Part shown: positions 60,701-64,000 of the stretch, one piece after another
Numbering within the stretch: the first letter of the stretch is position 1
Layout: every line of letters begins with the position of its first letter
Assembly (NCBI GenBank): GCA_963971285.1
Contig: OZ020246.1
Span: 21,435,217-21,499,216, forward strand
From: Astropecten irregularis
Lineage: Eukaryota > Echinodermata > Asteroidea > Paxillosida > Astropectinidae
Direction of reading: 5' to 3'
DNA length: 64,000 nt
Notes under the pieces: model-generated
What the model saw: only the letters and a program-made list of their open reading frames with translations
Told to the model about the DNA's origin: nothing
The model's database searches: none
Translations under genes and position numbers: made by a program

Positions 60701-62211
60701 TCCTGTATATATATAATGTATGCCACTGTAACCTTACAGTGAGTAAAGTCTGCCAAACATTTTGAGTTTCATTATTGGCCCAGGATTCTCACTAAAACTG
60801 GATGAATGGCTCAAAAAAGGTCATTCTTCTTTAATTTGGCAGCCTACAAACAAATAAACAAAAACAAAACAAACATCAATGGACGCAGCCCACAAATTAC
60901 ACAAAACCATCTCAAGCCCTGTCCACACCAGACTTTTGGGGTAAAACTGACCATGGTGGGTACTCAAGCCCTATAAAGTGATCTCCTGAGTGCACTAATG
61001 CAGCCTTTACTTAGACCATCTCTTCCATCTTCGATGCTTCTACTCACAGACCCCAAATTCTACAACTTCAAGAAGTGAGCAACATTTACCAAGACAATGA
61101 GTCCAATCAATGTGAACAGTGCAAGTTGGCAAAGGGAAATCTACATGTAAATCATATGTAAGTGAGCATGGGTAAACTAATTCATGGGAAAAATGTCCCA
61201 TCCAGGCCACAATCAATTCATTAAAACCTCCTCCAAAAAAGTCCAGTGCAGACAAAACCAAAGCTTGTCAATTGGTTTCGATTCATTTCAGTTTAGGTTT
61301 CTATCTGTTACAATATAAATATTGATCACAAGCCAACAATAACAACATGACAACAACTTTTGATTTTCAACCCTTGTTGAGAAACCGCACGCAAGGAGGA
61401 ACTTGTTCTAAATGTGTTTTGAGTTTCCTAACTGTAATACTCGTAATCTGTTTTTATCAAAAGACCTCAGCTGTGGCTAAAATTCATTACAAAATAACAC
61501 ACCAGTTATCACCACTTTGGATTACATTTTCAAAAGGTAAGCATCTAAAGATCTTTAACTGCGAGACACATTTTGCAAGGTAAATTTGAGATGAATATCA
61601 ACAAAGCTATGCTGACTGTTACAACTGTTATCACTAAATCAGACAATCACGATTTAATGGCATCAAGTACTATCTTTTTTTCTTCAATTTTGTTTTTCCC
61701 CCGTCAAAATCAGACATTTTTCAAGCGATTTTTAACGACTGAAGATTGAGATCAAGAAGATCATGGGACCTTACGAGAAGTGCGAACGAGACAGAAGTGC
61801 GAAAGTACAAACGATTCTTACATGGTGTTTTCGCAAACCGATCCACATACCAATTGTCAGCATTCAAAGCCTCAAATCTTTCTTGAGATCAAGAAGGTAG
61901 AGAAGAAAAGAAGAAGGAAAATTGGAAATACGTACTTTGAAAACTGTTGCTTTGATCTCCTCATCTTCCTCGTGTTTGATTGGAGGAACTCTCCGCAGTG
62001 TCCCCAGGTATGGTCCAAAGATGGTGTCTGTCAGCACTGTGTTCCCGGCCACCAGTCCACCATGTGAAGCCTGGATGAAGGAAGGTACTGGGACTTCCGG
62101 CGATGATGATGACGGACTCTGGCATGGCTCGGAGGGAGACCGGCTGGCATCGTGGACAGCTACAGGCAGAGGTGAATCCCTCCTCACGTTTTCCGTCTTG
62201 ACGACTGACAT
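48754..62211 (-). CDS. ZFPM: Friend of GATA (FOG) zinc-finger cofactor
   Basis: Nuclear cofactor binding the N-terminal finger of GATA factors and recruiting CtBP. Minus-strand exons: 62211-61936, 54978-54852, 52513-52283, 51656-48754 (TGA); GT-AG, phases 0, 1, 1; 1178 residues from the first visible Met. Exons 1-3 encode a PR/SET-like domain (about 52-165), with FGPYLGTLRRVPP, DPPWWACIKR and GGALYLRILKEIAKAEEL. The large last exon carries seven fingers: residues 215-238 (C2HC-like), 294-316, 324-344, 473-493, 526-551 (C2HC), about 762-788 (C2HC) and a C-terminal C2HC finger, NCNISFSSLSTFIAHKKYYC, near 1144. PLDLS at 718-722 is the CtBP motif. The N-terminal MSRRKQ motif of vertebrate FOG is missing, so an upstream exon probably lies beyond the window and 62211 may be a splice acceptor rather than the start. 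Confidence 0.93.
51657..52282 (-). other. FOG intron with a palindromic element
   Basis: It contains 51908-52021, whose ends GGCCGATTTCATAAAACTTA and TTATGAAATCAGCC are inverted repeats. An inner perfect 12-bp hairpin GACGCGTCGCAA / TTGCGACGCGTC lies at 51968-51979 and 51986-51997. Confidence 0.75.
52787..52994. mobile_element. Palindromic element with ATGGTAAGAAGC termini
   Basis: The ends ATGGTAAGAAGCAAAGTGTT and CTCTGCTTCTTACCAT pair, as do GATGTCTCACGATGTTGGC and GCCAACATCGTGAGACATC. The middle repeats AGCCAAAGCGTCGC-type blocks. Confidence 0.8.
53581..53807 (+). repeat. tRNA-derived SINE-like element
   Basis: TATGGCGGTGTGTG head, TAGGGCTGGATGGCTCAGTT (A box), GGTTCGAATCCCGCTACAGT (B box), then the CAATGACTTTAAATTCAGTC and TTGTGGTTATTTGATGAT tail. 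The A-box/anticodon region is disrupted by an insertion. Confidence 0.85.
54496..54652. mobile_element. Palindromic MITE, family 1 (copy 3)
   Basis: It starts GGGGCCGATTTCACTAACGC and ends GCGTTAGTGAAATCGGCCCC, near-perfect inverted termini. The inner arms are shared with 4478-4631 and 46443-46596. Confidence 0.85.
55430..55560 (-). repeat. Interspersed repeat copy 2, carrying a hammerhead-like motif
   Basis: Related to 331-460. On the minus strand 55528-55558 reads CTGATGATGACTAG, loop AGCAGG, CTAGTTGAAAC; the stem keeps pairing, with a G-U in place of the G-C of copy 1. Confidence 0.6.
56199..56413 (+). repeat. CAGCTCTATGAAATTGG-type element
   Basis: It starts GGGGTTAATTTCATAGCCTG and ends AGCAGCTCTATGAAATTGGC, with an internal deletion relative to 36561-36804. 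Confidence 0.7.
57947..58072. mobile_element. Palindromic MITE, family 2 (copy 2), TTA flanks
   Basis: Ends GGGCCTGTTTGTTTAATG and GCGTTAAACAAACAGGCCC. TTA lies directly on both sides, the target duplication expected of PIF/Harbinger elements. Copy 1 is at 22159-22278. Confidence 0.8.
58712..59163. repeat. Interspersed repeat R1, with an insertion
   Basis: It starts TTAAAGGTAGTATCATACTT and ends AAGTATGACAATTACCTTTAA. Sequence at about 58790-58880 (AATACAAGTAGCACTTTATT) is not in other copies and looks inserted. Confidence 0.75.
59488..60023. repeat. Interspersed repeat R1, two overlapping copies
   Basis: A forward copy (ACAGAAATGTTCACAGATTT onward) runs into a reverse copy (CCCATACGGTGCCCACTTTT to GTATGATACTACCTTTAA), giving a large inverted repeat. 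Confidence 0.75.
61765..61860 (+). repeat. Interspersed repeat copy 3, without the hammerhead-like motif
   Basis: It matches the reverse complement of 331-420, including GACCTTACGAGAAGTGCGAA and ATTCTTACATGGTGTTTTCG. It ends 75 bp downstream of the FOG exon at 61936-62211. Confidence 0.7.
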
Positions 62212-62379
62212 CTTCCAGGCTCCGAGACAAAGGGAACTTTTCCTGTCTAGGTTGCAACAAGAATGAGGAAGTCGGTTCGTCATCATTGTGTGGGAATTTG
62301 TTTTCCTCCTGCCAAGTCAACGATAGGGAATGTCAGTTGGTATCACGCCCCCAGCCTATAAGGCTTGAACTTCATGGAG

Positions 62380-62535
62380 TCAACTGTCTTGGTGTTCCCT
62401 GGTCAATGAATGGGTTCCTCCTTGGTCATAATTGCCTTCCCCCTGGTCAGTCAATGTCTCGCTGCCCTTGGTCACTGCACTTGGTTTCCCTGGTCCAAGC
62501 CTTGATACTGTAACCCTGGTCATTGCCTTGTCACT
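62380..62535 (-). repeat. Degenerate relative of the 21-bp minisatellite
   Basis: On the minus strand it reads AAGGCAATGACCAGGG, ATTGACTGACCAGGGGG and CATTGACCAGGGAACACCAA, the same ATTGACC-AGGG words as the TMX3 intron 6 array, in about six diverged units. Confidence 0.65.
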
Positions 62536-63019
62536 TCTGTCTACTATCCCTCCAAAATGTTTAAGAATAAAAAAAAAAAAAAATAAGAACCCATGTGGGA
62601 AGAGGCATTGCCCTTTTAAAAATGAAATCATTCTGCATGTCCCGCATGCTTAATAGGAAAGAAAAAAAAGACCAACCCAAAAATATTGGTCTCAGCCAGT
62701 TTCAGAACTAGGATATGTTTTCATTTTAACTTTATCTGACCCATTTGGTATCAGTGTTGATACTACATGAACCAAAAAACCGGCAATAGGATAAAAAAAG
62801 AAAATAAGTCTTGTCTGGCCTATGTCATTCTAAAGAATTTCTAGTGAAACCCAGAAGACTCAACATGATTTGGCAACGAAAACATTCTTGTGCACAGATT
62901 ACACAGCCAGTATCAGAAGTGGGTCGCAATTGGATTGGGGGTTGGGGGGGGGGGGGGGTTTTAGGAGACTTTGCAAGCTACAGTCAGTGACACTGAAAAT
63001 AAATGACCTGCCTCACTTC

Positions 63020-63587
63020 CTTATCAGTTGAAAATGGCCATCGAGACGGGCTCAGCATATCACCCCATATCTCCTAACAATGTCATTCTGTCCCATGTTT
63101 TCCTGTTCTGGAGAAAAACCGTCTGGCATACTGCGATAACCACCGAGAGAAAAAATATCACTATCTGAAGTTTCAAAGAAAAAAAACAACAACCAAAAAC
63201 ACATCAAGGATATAACCTCTTGAATTGGTTGGTCATATTGTGTGCTTTGATAAAACACTCCCCTGCTCTCCTTTCACTTTGGTTTTCAACTGATAAGAGA
63301 TAAGAGAGTTAGTGGCCAAAAAAATAACGATGAAATAATGTGGATTTAAAAAGAAAAAAAAAAGACTCGGCCTGAAGGACCATGGAGAAAGATTATGACT
63401 CTCGATGGCCTGGAGGATCGGAGCGGAGTCAGGACTTCTCTATGGAAAATATGGGCAGGGCAGGATTTAACTTATCTCGCCGGAGCCTGAGGCATGATGC
63501 CTCCTTGCTTGTCATGTAATTCTGGCGAGCTGATACCGAGACTGACAAGTTAACCTTTCCAATTGGAGATACTGCCGGACGCTTATC
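63020..63587. promoter_or_regulatory. Cluster of GATA-factor motifs 5' of FOG
   Basis: GATAAG or its complement occurs at 63020-63025, 63292-63297, 63299-63304 (adjacent pair), 63471-63476 and 63582-63587. Five exact 6-mers in 570 bp is more than the roughly 0.3 expected by chance at even base composition. A regulatory role is inference only. Confidence 0.35.
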
Positions 63588-64000
63588 TCCGTCCTTACAC
63601 GTTCTTGGTTTTTTTTTCTTTTCTCTCCATAGGCCATGGATACATAATTGGCATGACGCAATTATCCCTGAACCCCTGCCTCATCACCACCCCTGCCCAA
63701 TTTCTTCTGTGTGGCGTGGCCCCACAATGTACCCCTTCTCATTGGCTCTTGTTGTTCTCGTTTGCAGGTCACCGCAAAGCCAAAAAAAAAAAGCAAGATA
63801 AAAAATTTAAAATGTTCGACGGAGCCGCAAGATGTGAATTTCCCCTTCATATTGCACAGGCAACGAGCTTCCTGCCCAGTTCCCACCAGACTACATGTTG
63901 TAATTATATCTTTCCCATGTTAATTTTCTGTGACGACAAAAAGTTAATTGTTACAAGGACGCCATTAAGTAAAAAAAAAGAAGAAAGTTCTGTAAATTGG

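Larger units (their letters stand above)
54979..61935 (-). other. Long FOG intron splitting the PR domain
   Basis: 7 kb between the exons ending at 61936 and starting at 54978. It contains a repeat with a hammerhead-like motif (55430-55560), a MITE (57947-58072), two R1 copies (58712-59163, 59488-60023) and the repeat at 61765-61860. The remaining stretches (56420-57940, 60030-61760) show no feature I can support. Confidence 0.65.
62212..64000 (-). other. 5' side of FOG: probable intron or promoter
   Basis: It contains the degenerate minisatellite (62380-62535), a poly-G run (62945-62958) and a cluster of GATAAG motifs (63020-63587). No coding exon is recognisable. The vertebrate FOG N-terminal MSRRKQ exon is not seen here and may be further upstream. 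Confidence 0.5.

Overview
The window is animal genomic DNA: five intron-containing protein-coding genes with GT-AG introns, long introns, large intergenic gaps and a dense load of short palindromic DNA transposons and tRNA-derived elements. Protein similarity is deuterostome-like, with human orthologues alignable end to end. My best guess is a marine invertebrate deuterostome, most likely an echinoderm such as a sea star; this is inference, not proof. All gene names come from recognising protein motifs and exon phases, with no database search.

Layout. (1) 22-9288 (+): the last seven coding exons of a lysosomal phospholipase A2 (PLA2G15/LCAT family), with the complete Ser-Asp-His triad; the 5' exons lie before the window. 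(2) 9289-14444: intergenic, with palindromic elements and tRNA-like elements. (3) 14445-16366 (-): prefoldin subunit 4 (PFDN4), four coding exons, one of whose introns has the signature of a minor-spliceosome AT-AC intron. (4) 16367-16512: 146 bp between divergent start codons, probably a bidirectional promoter. (5) 16513-33951 (+): TMX3, an ER-membrane thioredoxin-like protein, 14 exons joining into a 454-residue protein; its introns hold hAT elements, a fold-back tRNA-like element and a 1.15 kb 21-bp minisatellite. (6) 33952-40193: repeat-rich gap. (7) 40194-42173 (+): TMEM70, a mitochondrial assembly factor, two coding exons. (8) 42174-48753: intergenic, including a 329 bp hAT element with perfect 8-bp target duplication and a C-rich minisatellite inside a terminal-inverted-repeat element. 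(9) 48754-62211 (-): a Friend-of-GATA (FOG/ZFPM) gene with PR/SET-like domain, seven zinc fingers and a CtBP-binding PLDLS motif. (10) 62212-64000: 5' side of the FOG gene, probably intron or promoter, with a degenerate relative of the TMX3 minisatellite and a cluster of GATA motifs.

The genes are not an operon-like system. They are housekeeping genes of different compartments (lysosome, cytosolic chaperone, ER redox, mitochondrial ATP synthase assembly) beside one developmental regulator. The parts most worth a second look are the AT-AC intron in PFDN4, the recognisable PR domain in FOG, the two related minisatellites about 34 kb apart, the fold-back tRNA-like element inserted as one unit with a 13-bp target duplication, and a repeated motif resembling part of a hammerhead ribozyme core. 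I see no CRISPR array, rRNA, intact tRNA gene or convincing viral gene.
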